The notes under the pieces were generated by a model, which did not search any database, was not told the origin of the DNA, and worked only from the letters and a program-made list of their open reading frames with translations. Shown here in pieces: positions 13,881-27,429 of a stretch of 64,000 nucleotides of DNA; the first letter of the stretch is position 1, and the number at the start of each line of letters is the position of its first letter. The stretch is taken from positions 67,026,001-67,090,000 of the forward strand of contig JAZBRS010000074.1 in assembly GCA_037176725.1 (NCBI GenBank), given 5' to 3'. The position numbers and the translations under genes were made by a program. Source of the DNA: Posidonia oceanica (Eukaryota > Streptophyta > Magnoliopsida > Alismatales > Posidoniaceae).

Positions 13881-16628
13881 TCATCCAACCTTTGCGGTCG
13901 ATGGGTTCGTTACCAATCCTTTCTACGCGATAAGTCCGTAACTTATCATCCAACCTTTGCGGTCGACGGGTCCGAAACCTATCCCTTCCGGTCGATAAGT
14001 CCGTAATTTATCATCCAACCTTTGCGGTCGATAGGTTCGAAACCTATACTTTCCGATCGATAAGTCTGTAACTTATCATCCAACCTTTGTTGTCGATGCG
14101 TCCGAAACCTATCCGTTCCTGTCGATAAGTCCGTAACTTATCATCCAACCTTTGCGGTCGATGGTTCCGAAACCTATCCTTTTCGGTCAATAAGTCCGTA
14201 ACTTATCATCCAACCTTTGCGGTCGATGGGTCCAAAACCTATCCATTCCTGTCGATAAGTCCGTAACTTATCATCCAACCATTCCGGTCGATGGGTTCGA
14301 AACCCATCCTATCTAGTCGATAAGTCCGTAACTTATCATCCGACCGTTGCGGTGGTTGGGTCCGAAACCTATCCTTTCTAGTCGATAAGTCCGAAACTTA
14401 TCATGCAACCTTTGCGGTCGATGGTCCGAAAGCTATCCTTTCCGGTCGATAAGTCCGTAACTCATCATCCAACCATTGCTGTCGTTGGGTCCGAAACTTA
14501 TCCATTCCGGTCGATAAGTCCGAAACTTATCATCCAACCATTGCGGTCGATGGGTCCCAAACCTATCCGTTCCAGTCGATAAGTCCGTAACTTATCATCC
14601 GACCGTTGCGGCCAATGGGTCCGAAACCTATCCTTTCCAGTCGATAAGTCCGAAACTTATCATCCAACCTTTGCAGTCGATGGGTCCAAAACCTATCCTT
14701 TCTGGTCGATAAGTTTGAAACTTATCATCCAACCTTTGCGGTCGAAGGGTCCAAAACCTATCCTTTCCGGTCGATAAGCCCGATACTAATCATCCAACCT
14801 TTGCGGTCGATTGGTCCGAAACCTATCCTTTCCGATCGATATGTGCGTAACTTATCATCCAACCATTGTGGTCAATGGGTCTGAAACCTATCCTTTCCGG
14901 TCGATATGTCCGAAACTTATCATCCGACCTTTGCGGTCGATGGGTTCGAAACCCATCCTTTCTCGTCGATAAGTCCGTAACCTATCAAGCAACCTTTGCG
15001 GTCGATGGGTCCGAAACCTATCCTTTCCGGTCGATAAGTCCGTAATTTATCATCCAACATTTGCGGTCGTTGGGTCCGAAACATATCCTTTCCGGTCGAT
15101 AAGTCCATAACTCATCATCCAACCATTGCTGTCGATGGGTCCGAAACTTTTCCTTTCCGGTTGATAAGTCCGAAACAAATCATCCAACCTTTGCGGTCGT
15201 TGGGTCCGAAACCTATCCTTTCTGGTCGATAAGTCTGAAGCCTTTCATCCAACATTTGCGGTCGATGGGTCCAAAACCTAACCATTCCGGTCGATTAGTC
15301 CGTAACATATCATCCAACCGTTGCGGCCGATAGGTCCGAAACCTATCCATTCCGATCGATAAGTCCGTAACTTATCATCCAAACATTGCGGCCAATGGGT
15401 CCGAAACCTATCCTTTCCGGTCGATTAGTCCGTAACTTATCATCCAACCTTTGCGGTCGATGGGTTCGTAACCAATCCTTTCGACTCGATAAGTCCGTAA
15501 CTTATCATCCAACCTTTGCGGTCGACGGATCCGAAACCTATCCTTTCTGGTCGATAAGTCCGTAATTTATCATCCAAACTTTGCGGTCGATGGGTCCGAA
15601 GCCTATCCTTTCCGTTCGATAAGTCCGTAACTCATCATACAACCTTTGCGGTCGATGGGTGCGAAACCTATCCTTTCCGGTCGATAAGTCCGAAACTTAT
15701 CATCCAACCTTTGCGGTCGATGGGTCCCAAACCTATCCATTTCAGTCGATAAGTTCGTAACTTATCATCCGACCGTTGCGGTGGATGGGTCCGAAACCTA
15801 TCCTTTCCAGTCGATAAGTCCGAAACTTATCATCCAACCTTTGCGGTTGATGGGTCCGAAACCTATCCTTTTCGGTCGATAAGTCCGAAACTTATCATCC
15901 AACCTTTGCGGTCGATATGTCCGAAACCTATCGTTTCCGGTCGACAAGTCTGAAACTTTTCATCCAACCTTTGCGGTCGATGGGTTCGAAACCAATCCTT
16001 TCCGGTCGATAAGTCCGTAACTTATCAAACAACCTTTGCGGTCGAAAGGTCCAAAACCTATCCTTTCCGGTCGATAAGTCCGTTACTTTTCATCCAAGCA
16101 TTGCGGTCGATAGGTCCGAAACCTATCCTTTCCGGTCGATAAGTCCGAAACTTATCATCCAAACTTTGCGGTCGATAGGTCCGAAACCTATCCATTCCGG
16201 TCGATAAGTCCGTAACATATCATCCAACCTTTGCGGTCGATCGGTCCGAAACCTATCCTTTCCGGTCGATAAGTACGTAACTTATCATCCATCCTTTGCG
16301 GTCGATAGGTCCTAAACCTATCCTATCCGGTCGATAAGTCCGTAACTTATCATCCAACCATTGCGGTCGATGGGTCCGAAACCTATCCTTTCCGTTCGAT
16401 ATGTTCGAAACTTATCGTACAACCTTTGCGGTCGATAGGTCCGACACCAATCCTATCCAGTCGATATGTCCGTAACTTATCATCAAACTTTTGCGGTCGA
16501 TGGGTCCGAAACCTATCCACTCCGGTCGATAAGTCCGTAACTTATCATCCAACCTTTGCGGTCGATGGGTCCGAAACCTATCCTTTCCGGTCGATAAGTC
16601 CGTAATTTATCATCCAACCTCTGCTGTC
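13640..16628 (+). repeat. Higher-order repeat 1, fourth copy (46 monomers, shortened)
   Basis: 2989 bp between GATGAG variants, about ten monomers shorter than its neighbours. The shortening is the junction of the 6694-bp tandem duplication: near 13880 the sequence jumps from third-copy context to the TTCGTTACC/TACGCGATAAG markers that first occur near 7214-7240. It shares the second copy's 1-bp deletion (at about 14424). Confidence 0.8.
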
Positions 16629-19600
16629 GATGAGTCCGAAACCTACCCTTTCCGGTCGATAAGTCCGTAACATATCATCCAACCTTTGCGGTCGTTTGGT
16701 CCGAAACCTATCCTTTCCGGTCGATAAGTCCATAACTTATCATCCAACCATTGCTGTCGTTGGGTCCGAAACCTATACTTTCCGGTCGATACATCTGAAA
16801 CTTATCATCCAACCTTTGCGGTCGACTGGTCCGAAACCAATCCTTTCCGGTCGATAAGTCCGTAATTTATCATCCAACCTTTGCGGTCGATGGGTCCGAA
16901 ACCTATCCTTTCCGGTCGATAAGTCCGTAACTCATCATCCAATCTTTGCGGTCGATGGGACCGAAACCTATCCTTTGCGGTCGATAAGTCTGAAACTTAT
17001 CATCCAACCTTTGCGGTCGATGGGTCCGAAACCTATCCTTCCCGGTCGATTAGTCCGTAACTTATCATCCAACCATTGCGGTCGATGGGTTCGTAACCAA
17101 TCCTTTCTACTCGATAAGTCTGTAACATATCATCCAACATTTGCGGTCGATGGGTCCGAAACCTATCCTTTCCGGTCGATAAGTCCGTAATTTATCATCC
17201 AACCTTTGCGGTCGATGGGTCCGAAGCCTATCCTAACCGTTCGATAAGTCCGTAACTCATCATCCAACCTTTGCAGTCGATGGGTGCGAAACCTATCCTT
17301 TCCGGTCGATAAGTCCGAAACTTATCATCCAACCTTTGCGGTCGATGGGTTCGTAACCAATCCTTTCTACTCGATAAGTCCGTAACTTATCATCCAACCG
17401 TTGCAGCCGATAGGTCCGAAACCTATCCATTCCGATCGATACGTCCGTAACTTATCATCCAACCTTTGCGGCCAATGGGTCCGAAACCTATCCTTTCCGG
17501 TCGATTAGTCCGTAACTTATCATCCAACCTTTGCGGTCGATGGGTTCGTAACCAATCCTTTCTACGCGATAAGTCCGTAACTTATCATCCAACCTTTGCG
17601 GTCGACGGGTCCGAAACCTATCCCTTCCGGTCGATAAGTCCGTAATTTATCATCCAACCTTTGCGGTCGATAGGTTCGAAACCTATACTTTCCGATCGAT
17701 AAGTCTGTAACTTATCATCCAACCTTTGTTGTCGATGCGTCCGAAACCTATCCGTTCCGGTCGATAAGTCCGTAACTTATCATCCAACCTTTGCGGTCGA
17801 TGGTGCCGAAACCTATCCTTTTCGGTCAATAAGTCCGTAACTTATCATCCAACCTTTGCGGTCGATGGGTCCAAAACCTATCCATTCCTGTCGATAAGTC
17901 CGTAACTTATCATCCAACCATTCCGGTCGATGGGTTCGAAACCCATCCTATCTAGTCGATAAGTCCGTAACTTATCATCCGACCGTTGCGGTGGATGGGT
18001 CCGAAACCTATCCTTTCTAGTCGATAAGTCCGAAACTTATCATGCAACCTTTGCGGTCGATGGGTCCGAAAGCTATCCTTTCCGGTCGATAAGTCCGTAA
18101 CTCATCATCCAACCATTGCTGTCGTTGGGTCCGAAACTTATCCATTCCGGTCGATAAGTCCGAAACTTATCATCCAACCATTGCGGTCGATGGGTCCCAA
18201 ACCTATCCGTTCCGGTCGATAAGTCCGTAACTTATCATCCGACCGTTGCGGCCAATGGGTCCGAAACCTATCCTTTCCAGTCGATAAGTCCGAAACTTAT
18301 CATCCAACCTTTGCAGTCGATGGGTCCAAAACCTATCCTTTCTGGTCGATAAGTCTGAAACTTATCATCCAACCTTTGCGGTCGAAGGGTCCAAAACCTA
18401 TCCTTTCCGGTCGATAAGCCCGATACTAATCATCCAACCTTTGCGGTCGATTGGTCCGAAACCTATCCTTTCCGATCGATATGTGCGTAACTTATCATCC
18501 AACCATTGTGGTCAATGGGTCTGAAACCTATCCTTTCCGGTCGATATGTCCGAAACTTATCATCCGACCTTTGCGGTCGATGGGTTCGAAACCCATCCTT
18601 TCTCGTCGATAAGTCCGTAACCTATCAAGCAACCTTTGCGGTCGATGGGTCCAAAACCTATCCTTTCCGGTCGATAAGTCCGTAATTTATCATCCAACAT
18701 TTGCGGTCGTTGGGTCCGAAACCTATCCTTTCCGGTCGATAAGTCCATAACTCATCATCCAACCATTGCTGTCGATGGGTCCGAAACTTTTCCTTTCCGG
18801 TTGATAAGTCCGAAACTAATCATCCAACCTTTGCGGTCGTTGGGTCCGAAACCTATCCTTTCTGGTCGATAAGTCTGAAGCCTTTCATCCAACATTTGCG
18901 GTCGATGGGTCCAAAACCTAACCTTTCCGGTCGATTAGTCCGTAACATATCATCCAACCGTTGCGGCCGATAGGTCCGAAACCTATCCATTCCGATCGAT
19001 AAGTCCGTAACTTATCATCCAACCATTGCGGCCAATGGGTCCGAAACCTATCCTTTCCGGTCGATTAGTCCGTAACTTATCATCCAACCTTTGCGGTCGA
19101 TGGGTTCGTAACCAATCCTTTCGACTCGATAAGTCCGTAACTTATCATCCAACCTTTGCGGTCGACGGGTCCGAAACCTATCCTTTCTGGTCGATAAGTC
19201 CGTAATTTATCATCCAAACTTTGCGGTCGATGGGTCCGAAGCCTATCCTTTCCGTTCGATAAGTCCGTAACTCATCATCCAACCTTTGCGGTCGATGGGT
19301 GCGAAACCTATCCTTTCCGGTCGATAAGTCCGAAACTTATCATCCAACCTTTGCGGTCGATGGGTCCCAAACCTATCCATTTCAGTCGATAAGTTCGTAA
19401 CTTATCATCCGACCGTTGCGGTGGATGGGTCCGAAACCTATCCTTTCCAGTCGATAAGTCCGAAACTTATCATCCAACCTTTGCGGTCGATGGGTCCGAA
19501 ACCTATCCTTTCCAGTCGATAAGTCCGAAACTTATCATCCAACCTTTGCGGTTGATATGTCCGAAACCTATCGTTTCCGGTCGACAAGTCTGAAACTTTT

Positions 19601-20574
19601 CATCCAACCTTTGCGGTCGATGGGATCGAAACCAATCCTTTCCGGTCGATAAGTCCGTAACTTATCAAACAACCTTTGCGGTCGAAAGGTCCAAAACCTA
19701 TCCTTTCCGGTCGATAAGTCCGTTACTTTTCATCCAAGCATTGCGGTCGATAGGTCCGAAACCGATCCTTTCCGGTCGATAAGTCCGAAACTTATCATCC
19801 AAACTTTGCGGTCGATAGGTCCGAAACCTATCCATTCCGGTCGATAAGTCCATAACTTATCATCCAACCTTTGCGGTCGATCGGTCCGAAACCTATCCTT
19901 TCCGGTCGATAAGTACGTAACTTATCATCCATCCTTTGCGGTCGATAGGTCCTAAACTTATCCTATCCGGTCGATAAGTCCGTAACTTATCATCCAACCA
20001 TTGCGGTCGATGGGTCCAAAACCTATCCTTTCCGTTCGATAAGTTCGAAACTTATCGTACAACCTTTGCGGTCGATAGGTCCGACACCAATCCTATCCAG
20101 TCGATATGTCCGTAACTTATCATCAAACTTATGCGGTCGATGGGTCCGAAACCTATCCACTCCGGTCGATAAGTCCGTAACTTATCATCCAACCTTTGCG
20201 GTCGATGGGTTCGAAACCTATCCACTCCGGTCGATAAGTCCGTAACTTATCATCCAACCTTTGCGGTCGATGGGTCCGAAACCTATCCTTTCCGGTCGAT
20301 AAGTCCGTAATTTATCATCCAACCTCTGCTGTCGATGAGTCCGAAACCTACCCTTTCCGGTCGATAAGTCCGTAACATATCATCCAACCTTTGCGGTCGT
20401 TTGGTCCGAAACCTATCCTTTCCGGTCGATAAGTCCATAACTTATCATCCAACCTTTGCTGTCGTTGGGTCCGAAACCTATACTTTCCGGTCGATACGTC
20501 TGAAACTTATCATCCAACCTTTGCGGTCGACTGGTCCGAAACCAATCCTTTCCGGTCGATAAGTCCGTAATTTA
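13881..20574 (+). repeat. 6694-bp tandem block, copy 2
   Basis: Direct tandem partner of the preceding block. It ends where copy 1 ends (GGTCGACTGG unit followed by a GTAATTTATC unit). After about 20574 the sequence continues into the series also present from about 790 at the window start, which would be the original right flank. This is the structure expected from one unequal exchange or replication slippage in a longer array. Confidence 0.83.
16629..20333 (+). repeat. Higher-order repeat 1, fifth copy (57 monomers)
   Basis: 3705 bp, the same length as the third copy, and collinear with it at an offset of 6694 bp. Markers GGTGGATGGG at 17990 and 19420 and the doubled CCACTCC unit near 20154-20254 match the third copy. 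One difference is near 12535/19230, where GTCGAGGGG in the third copy is GTCGATGGG here. Confidence 0.82.
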
Positions 20575-21927
20575 TCATCCAACCTTTGCGGTCGATGGGT
20601 CCGAAACATATCCTTTCCGGTCGATAAGTCCGTAACTCATCATCCAATCTTTGCGGTCGATGGGTCCAAAACCTATCCTTTGCGGTCGATAAGTCCGAAA
20701 CTTATCATCCAACCTTTGCGGTCGATGGGTCCGAAACCTATCCTTTCCGGTCGATTAGTCCGTAACTTATCATCCAACCATTGCGGTCGATGGGTTCGTA
20801 ACCAATCCTTTCTACTCGATAAGTCTGTAACATATCATCCAACATTTGCGGTCGATGGGTCCGAAACCTATCCTTTCCGGTCGATAAGTCCGTAATTTAT
20901 CATCCAACCTTTGCGGTCGATGGGTCCGAAGCCTATCCTAACCGTTCGATAAGTCCGTAACTCATCAGCCAACCTTTGCAGTCGATGGGTGCGAAACCTA
21001 TCCTTTCCGGTCGATAAGTCCGAAACTTATCATCCAACCTTTGCGGTCGATGGGTTCGTAACCAATCCTTTCTACTCGATAAGTCCGTAACTTATCATCC
21101 AACCGTTGCAGCCGATAGGTCCGAAACCTATCCATTCCGATCGATAAGTCCGTAACTTATCATCCAACCTTTGCGGCCAATGGGTCCGAAACCTATCCTT
21201 TCCTGACGATTAGTCCGTAACTTATCATCCAACCTTTGCGGTCGATGGGTTCGTAACCAATCCTTTCTACTCGATAAGTCCGTAACTTATCATCCAACCT
21301 TTGCGGTTGACGGGTCCGAAACCTATCCCTTCCGGTCGATAAGTCCGTAATTTATCATCCAACCTTTGCGGTCGATGGGTTCGAAACCTATCCTTTCCGT
21401 TCGATAAGTCCGTAACTCATCATCCAACCTTTGCGGTCGATGGGTGCGAAACCTATCCTTTCCGGTCGATAAGTCCGAAACTTATCATCCAACCTTTGCG
21501 GTCGATGGGTCCCAAACCTATCCATTTCAGTTGATAAGTCCATAACTTATCATCCGACCGTTGCGGTGGATGGGTCCGAAACCTATCCTTTCCAGTCGAT
21601 AAGTCCGAAACTTATCATCCAACCTTTGCGGTCGATGGGTCCGAAACCTATCCTTTCCGGTCGATAAGTCCGAAACTTATCATCCAACCTTTGCGGTCGA
21701 TAAGTCCGAAACCTATCGTTTCCGGTCGATATGTCCGAAACTTATCATCCAACCTTTGCAGTCGATGGGTCCGAAACCAATCCTTTCCGGTCGATAAGTC
21801 CGTAACTTATCATACAACCTTTGCGGTCGAAAGGTCCAAAACCTATCCTTTCCGGTCGATAAGTCCGTTACTTTTCATCCAACCATTGCGGTCGATAGGT
21901 CCGAAACCTATCCTTTCCGGTCGATAA
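19786..21927 (+). repeat. Higher-order segment, partner of 1-2140
   Basis: Collinear with the start of the window. It begins inside the second 6694-bp block and continues past its right edge, so the segment at the window start preserves the same block-to-flank junction. The unit set near 21691-21927, including GATAAGTCCGAAACCTATCG and CGAAAGGTCC variants, matches that near 1905-2140. Confidence 0.82.
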
Positions 21928-22149
21928 GTCCGTAACGTATCATCCAACCATTGTGGTCGATGGGTCAGAAACCTATCCTTTCCGATCGATAAGTCCGTAA
22001 CTTATCATCCAACCTTTGCGGTTGATGGGTCCGAAACCTATCCGTTCCGGTCGATAAGTCCGAAACTTATCATCCAACCTTTGCAGTCGATAGGTCCGAG
22101 ACCTATCCTTTCCGATCGATAAGTTTGAAACTTATCATCCAACCTTTGC

Positions 22150-22236
22150 GGTCGATGGGTCCGAAACCTATCCTTTGCGGTCGATAGGTCCGAAACCTAT
22201 CCTTTGCGGTCGATAGGTCCGAAACCTATCTTTTCC
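22150..22236 (+). repeat. Triple B half-unit cluster (B-B-B)
   Basis: Three B halves are consecutive at 22150-22178, 22179-22207 and 22208-22236; the first two end CTTTGC. An A half beginning GATCGATCTGTCC follows. The unusual GATCTG variant directly after the cluster is shared with 3071 and 27430, so these three loci descend from one event. Confidence 0.9.
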
Positions 22237-23560
22237 GATCGATCTGTCCATAACTTATCATCCAACCTTTGCGGTCGATAGGTCCGAAACCTATCCTTTC
22301 CGGTCGATAAGTCCGAAACTTATCATCAAACCTTTGCGGTCGATCGGTCCGAAACCTATCCTTTCCGGTCGATAAGTCCGTAACATACCATCCAACCTTT
22401 GCGGTCGATGGGTCCGAAACCTACCCTTTCTCGTCGATAAGTCCGTAACGTATCATCCAACCATTGCGGTCGATAGGTCCGAAACCTATCCTTTCCGGTC
22501 GACAAGTCCGTAACTTATCATCCAACCTTTGCGGTTGATGGGTCCGAAACCTATCCTTTCCGGTCGATAAGTCCGTAACTTTTCATCCAACCTTTGCGGT
22601 CGATGGGTCCGAAACCTATCCTTTCAGGTCGATAAGTCCGAAACTTATCATCCAACCTTTGCGGTCGATGGGTCCAAAACCTATCCTTTCCTGTCGATAA
22701 GTCCGTATCATATCATCCAACCTTTGCGGTTGATGGGTCCGAATCCAATCCTTTCCAGTCGATAAGTACGAAACTTATCATCCAACTTTTGCGATCGATG
22801 GGTCCGAAACCTTGCCTTTCCGATCGATAACTTCGAAACTTATCATCCAACCTTTGCGGTCGATAGGTCCGAAACTAATCCTTTCCGGTCGATTAGTCCG
22901 AAACTTATCATCCAACCTTTGCGGTTGATGGGTCCGAAACCAATCCTTTCTGGTCGACAAGTCCGAAAATTATCATCCCACCTTTGCGGTCGATAGGTCC
23001 GAAACCTATACTTTCCGATCGATAAGTCTGTAACTTATCATCCAACCTTTGCTGTCGATGGGTCCGAAACCTATCCGTTCCGGTCGATAAGTCCGTAACT
23101 TATCATCCAACCTTCGCAGTCGATGGTTCCGAAACCTATCCTTTTCGGTCAATAAGTTCGTAACTTATCATCCAACCTTTGCGGTCGATGGGTCCAAAAC
23201 CTATCCATTCCTGTCGATAAGTCCGTTACTTATCATCCAACCATTCCGGTCGATGGGTTCGAAACCCATCCTTTCTAGTCGATATGTCCGTAACTTATCA
23301 TGCAACCTTTGCGGTCGATGGGTCCGAAACCTTCCCTTTCCGGTCGATAAGTCCGTAATTTATCATCCAACATTTGCGGTCGATGGGTCCGAAACCTATC
23401 CTTTCCGGTCGATAAGTCAGTAACTCATCATCCAACCATTGCTGTCGATGGGTCCAAAACTTATCCTTTCCGGTCGATAAGTCCGAAACTTATCATCCAA
23501 CCTTTGCGTTCGATGGGTCCAAAACCTATCCGTTCCGGTCGATAAGTCCGTAACTTATCA
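22237..23560 (+). repeat. Segment related to 3071-4100 and 27430-28500
   Basis: From the GATCTG variant onward, the order of variant units (GACAAG, CGTATCATATC, GAATCCAATCC, then a divergent TCTGTAAC unit) recurs in all three places. The offset to the third copy is 5193 bp at the CCATTGC/GATAGG unit (22461 and 27654). Copies differ at many single bases, so this duplication is older than the 6694-bp block. Confidence 0.65.
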
Positions 23561-23639
23561 TCCGACCGTTGCGGCCGATGGGTCCGAAACCTATCCTTTC
23601 CAGTCGATAAGTCCGAAACTTCTCATGCAACCTTTGCGG

Positions 23640-24809
23640 TCGATGGGTCCAAAACCTATCCTTTCCGGTCGAAAAGCCCGAAACTTATCATCCAACCTTT
23701 GCGGTCGATAGGTCCTAAACCTATCCTTTCCGATCGATAAGTGCGTAACTTATCATCCAACCATTGCGGTCAATGGGTCTGAAACCTATCCTTTCCGGTC
23801 GATAAGTCCGAAACTTATCATCCAACCTTTGCGGTCGATGGGTTCGAAACCCATCCTTTCTAGTCGATAAGTCCGTAACTGATCATGCAACCTTTGCGGT
23901 CGATGGGTCCGAAACCTATCCTTTCCGGTCGACAAGTCCGAAATTTATCATCCAACATTTGCGGTCGATGGGTCCGAAACCTATCCTTTCCGGTCGATTA
24001 GTCCATAACTCATCATCCAACCATTGCTGTCCATGGGTCCGAAACTTTTCCTTTCCGGCCGATAAGTACGAAACTAATCATCGAACCTTTGCGGTCGTTG
24101 GGTCCGAAACCTATCCTTTCTAGTCGATAAGTCTGAAGCCTTTCATCCAACATTTGCGGTCGATGGGTCCAAAACCTAACCATTCTGGTCGATTAGTCCG
24201 TAACATATCATCCAACCGTTGCGGCCGATAGGTCCGAAACCTATCCATTCCGATCGATAAGTCCGTAACTTATCATCCAACCTTTGCGGTCAATGGGTCT
24301 GAAACCTATCCTTTCCTGTCGATTAGTCCGTAACCTATCATCCAACCTTTGCGGTCGATGGGTTCGTAACCAATCCTTTCTACTCGATAAGTCCGTAACT
24401 TATCATCCAACCTTTGCGGTCGACGGGTCCGAAACCTATCCTTTCCGGTCGATAAGTCCGTAATTTATCATCCAACCTTTGCGGTCGATGGGTCCGAAGC
24501 CTATCCTTTCCGTTCGAAAAGTCCGTAACTCATCATCCAACCTTTGCGGTCGATGGGTGCGAAACCTATCCTTTCCGGTCGATATGTCCGAAACTTATCA
24601 TCCAACCTTTGCGGTCGATGGGTCCCAAACCTATCCATTTCAGTCGATAAGTCCGTAACTTATCATCCGACCATTGCGGCCGATGGGTCCGAAACCTATC
24701 CTTTCTAGTCGATAAGACCGAAACTTATCATCCAACCTTTGCGGTCGATGGGTCCAAAACCTATCCTTTCTGGTCGATAAGTCTGAAACTTATCATCCAA
24801 CCTTTGCGG
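23640..24809 (+). repeat. 1170-bp (18-monomer) tandem duplication, copy 1
   Basis: Variants repeat exactly 1170 bp later: CCCATCCTTTCTAG at about 23850 and 25020, the TAACATATC/CCGTTGC unit at about 24191 and 25361, and GGTCGACGGG at about 24419 and 25589. The boundaries are approximate because the flanking units differ little. Copy-specific substitutions show that it is not very recent. Confidence 0.75.
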
Positions 24810-25979
24810 TCGATGGGTCCAAAACCTATCCTTTCCGGTCGATAAGCCCGAAACTTATCATCCAACCTTTGCGGTCGATTGGTCCGAAACCTATCCTTTC
24901 CGATCGATATGTGCGTAACTTATCATCCAACCATTGCGGTCAATGGGTCTGAAACCTATCCTTTCCGGTCGATAAGTCCGAAACTTATCATCCAACCTTT
25001 GCGGTCGATGGGTTCGAAACCCATCCTTTCTAGTTGATAAGTCCGTAACTTTTCATGCAACCTTTGCGGTCGATGGGTCCGAAACCTATCCTTTCCGGTC
25101 GATAAGTCCGTAATTTATCATCCAACATTTGCGGTCGATGGGTCCGAAAACTATCCTTTCCGGTCGATAAGTCCATAACTCATCATCCAACCATTGCTGT
25201 CGATTGGTCCGAAACTTTTCCTTTCCGGTCGATAAGTCCGAAACTAATCATCCAACCTTTGCGGTCGTTGGGTCCGAAACCTATCCTTTCTGGTCGATAA
25301 GTCTGAAGCCTTTCATCCAACATTTGCGGTCGACGGGTCCAAAACCGAACCATTCCGGTCGAATAGTCCGTAACATATCATCCAACCGTTGCGGTCGATA
25401 GGTCCGAAACCTATCCATTCCGATCGATAAGCCCGTAACTTATCATCCAACCTTTGCGGTCAATGGGTCCGAAACATTTCCTTTCCGGTCGATTAGTCCG
25501 TAACTTATCATCCAACCTTTGCGGTCGATGGGTTCGTAACCAATCCTTTCTAGTCGATAAGTCCGTAACTTATCATCCAACCTTTGCGGTCGACGGGTCC
25601 GAAACCTATCCTTTCCGGTCGATAAGTCCGTAATTTATCATCCAACCTTTGCGGTCGATGGGTCCGAAGCCTATCCTTTCCGTTCGATAAGTCCGTAACT
25701 CATCATCCAACCATTGCGGTCGATGGGTGCGAAACCTATCCTTTTCGGTCGATAAGTCCGAAACTTATCATCCAACCTTTGCGGTCGATGGGACCCAAAC
25801 CTATCCATTTCAGTCGATAAGTCTGTAACTTATCATCCGACCTTTGCGGTGGATGGGTCCGAAACCTATCCTTTCCAGTCGATAAGTCCGAAACTTGTCA
25901 TCCAACCTTTGCGGTCGATGGGTCCGAAACCTATCCATACCGGTCGATAAGTGCGAAACTTATCATCCAACCTTTGCGG
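24810..25979 (+). repeat. 1170-bp (18-monomer) tandem duplication, copy 2
   Basis: Partner of 23640-24809. Differences from copy 1 include GAATAG for GATTAG near 25361 and GGTGGATGGG near 25849 in place of GGCCGATGGG. Confidence 0.75.
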
Positions 25980-26890
25980 TCGATATGTCCGAAACCTATC
26001 ATTTCCTGTCAATAAGTTCGAAACTTATCATCCAACCTTTGCGGTCGATGGGTCCGAAACCAATCCTTTCCGGTCGATAAGTCCGTAACTTATCATACAA
26101 CCTTTGCGGTCGAAAGGTCCAAAACCTATCCTTTCCGATCGATAAGTCCGTTACTTTTCATCCAACCATTGCGGTCGATAGGTCCGAAACCTATCCTTTC
26201 TGGTCGATAAGTCCGAAACTTATCATCCAAACTTTGCGGTCGATAGGTCCGAAACCTATCCATTCCGGTCGATAAGTCCGTAACATATCATCCAACCTTT
26301 GCGGTCGATGGGTCCGAAACCTATCCTTTCCGATCGATAAGTACGTAACTTGTCATCCATCCTTTGCGGTCGATAGGTCCTAAACCTATCCGATCCGGTC
26401 GATAAGTCCGTAACTTATCATCCAACCGTTGCGGTCGATGGGTCCGAAACCTATCCTTTCCGTTCGATAAGTCCGAAACTTATCATACAACCTTTGCGGT
26501 CGATAGGTCCGACACCAATCTTATCCGGTCGATATGTCCGTAACTTATCATCAAACTTTTGCGGTCGAAGGGTCCGAAACCTATCCACTCCGGTCGATAA
26601 GTCCGTAACTTATCATCCAACCTTTGCGGTCGATGGGTCCGAAACCTACCCTTTCCGGTCGATAAGTCCGTAATTTATCATCCAACCTCTGCTGTCGATG
26701 AGTCCGAAACCTACCCTTTCCGGTCGATAAGTCCGTAACTTATCATGCAACCTTTGCGGTCGTAGGGTCCGAAACCTATCCTTTCCGGTCGATAAGTCCA
26801 TAACTTATCATCCAACCTTTGCTGTTGTTGGGACCGAAACCTATACTTTCCGGTCGATACGTCTGAAACTTATCATCCAACCTTTGCGGT

Positions 26891-27150
26891 CGATGGGTCC
26901 AAAACCTATCCTTTCCGGTCGATAAGTCCGTAACTTATCATCCAACCTTTGCGGTAGATAGGTTCGTAACCTATCCTTTCCGGTCGATAAGTCCGAAACT
27001 TATCATCCAACCGTTGCGGTCGATGGGTCCAAAACCTATCCTTTCCGGTCGATAAGTCCGTAACTTATCATCCAACCTTTGCGGTAGATAGGTCCGAAAC
27101 CTATCCTTTCCGGCCGATAAGTCGGTAACTTATCATCCAACCATTGTGGT
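26891..27150 (+). repeat. 130-bp (two-monomer) local tandem duplication
   Basis: The pair of units carrying CGATGGGTCCAAAACC and then GCGGTAGATAGG occurs at 26891 and again at 27021. The GGTAGATAGG form is otherwise rare, which makes a local two-monomer duplication the simplest reading. Confidence 0.7.
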
Positions 27151-27342
27151 CGATGGGTCCGAAACCTATCCTTTCCGATCGATAACTCCGTAACTTATCA
27201 TCCAACCTTTGTGGTCGATGGGTTCGAAACCTATCCTTTCCGATCGATAAGTCCGAAACTTATCATCCAACCTTTGCAGTCGATAGGTCCGAAACCTTTC
27301 CTTTCCGATCGATAACTTTGAAACTTATCATCCAACCTTTGT

Positions 27343-27429
27343 GGTCGATAGGTCCGAAACCTATCCTTTGCGGTCGATAGGTCCGAAACCAATCCATTGC
27401 GGTCGATAGGTCCGAAACCTATCCTTTCC
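27343..27429 (+). repeat. Triple B half-unit cluster (B-B-B)
   Basis: B halves at 27343-27371, 27372-27400 and 27401-27429. The first ends CTTTGC and the second ends CATTGC. The next half is an A with the GATCTG variant. It is the same architecture as 22150-22236, with a different ending in the middle copy. Confidence 0.9.
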
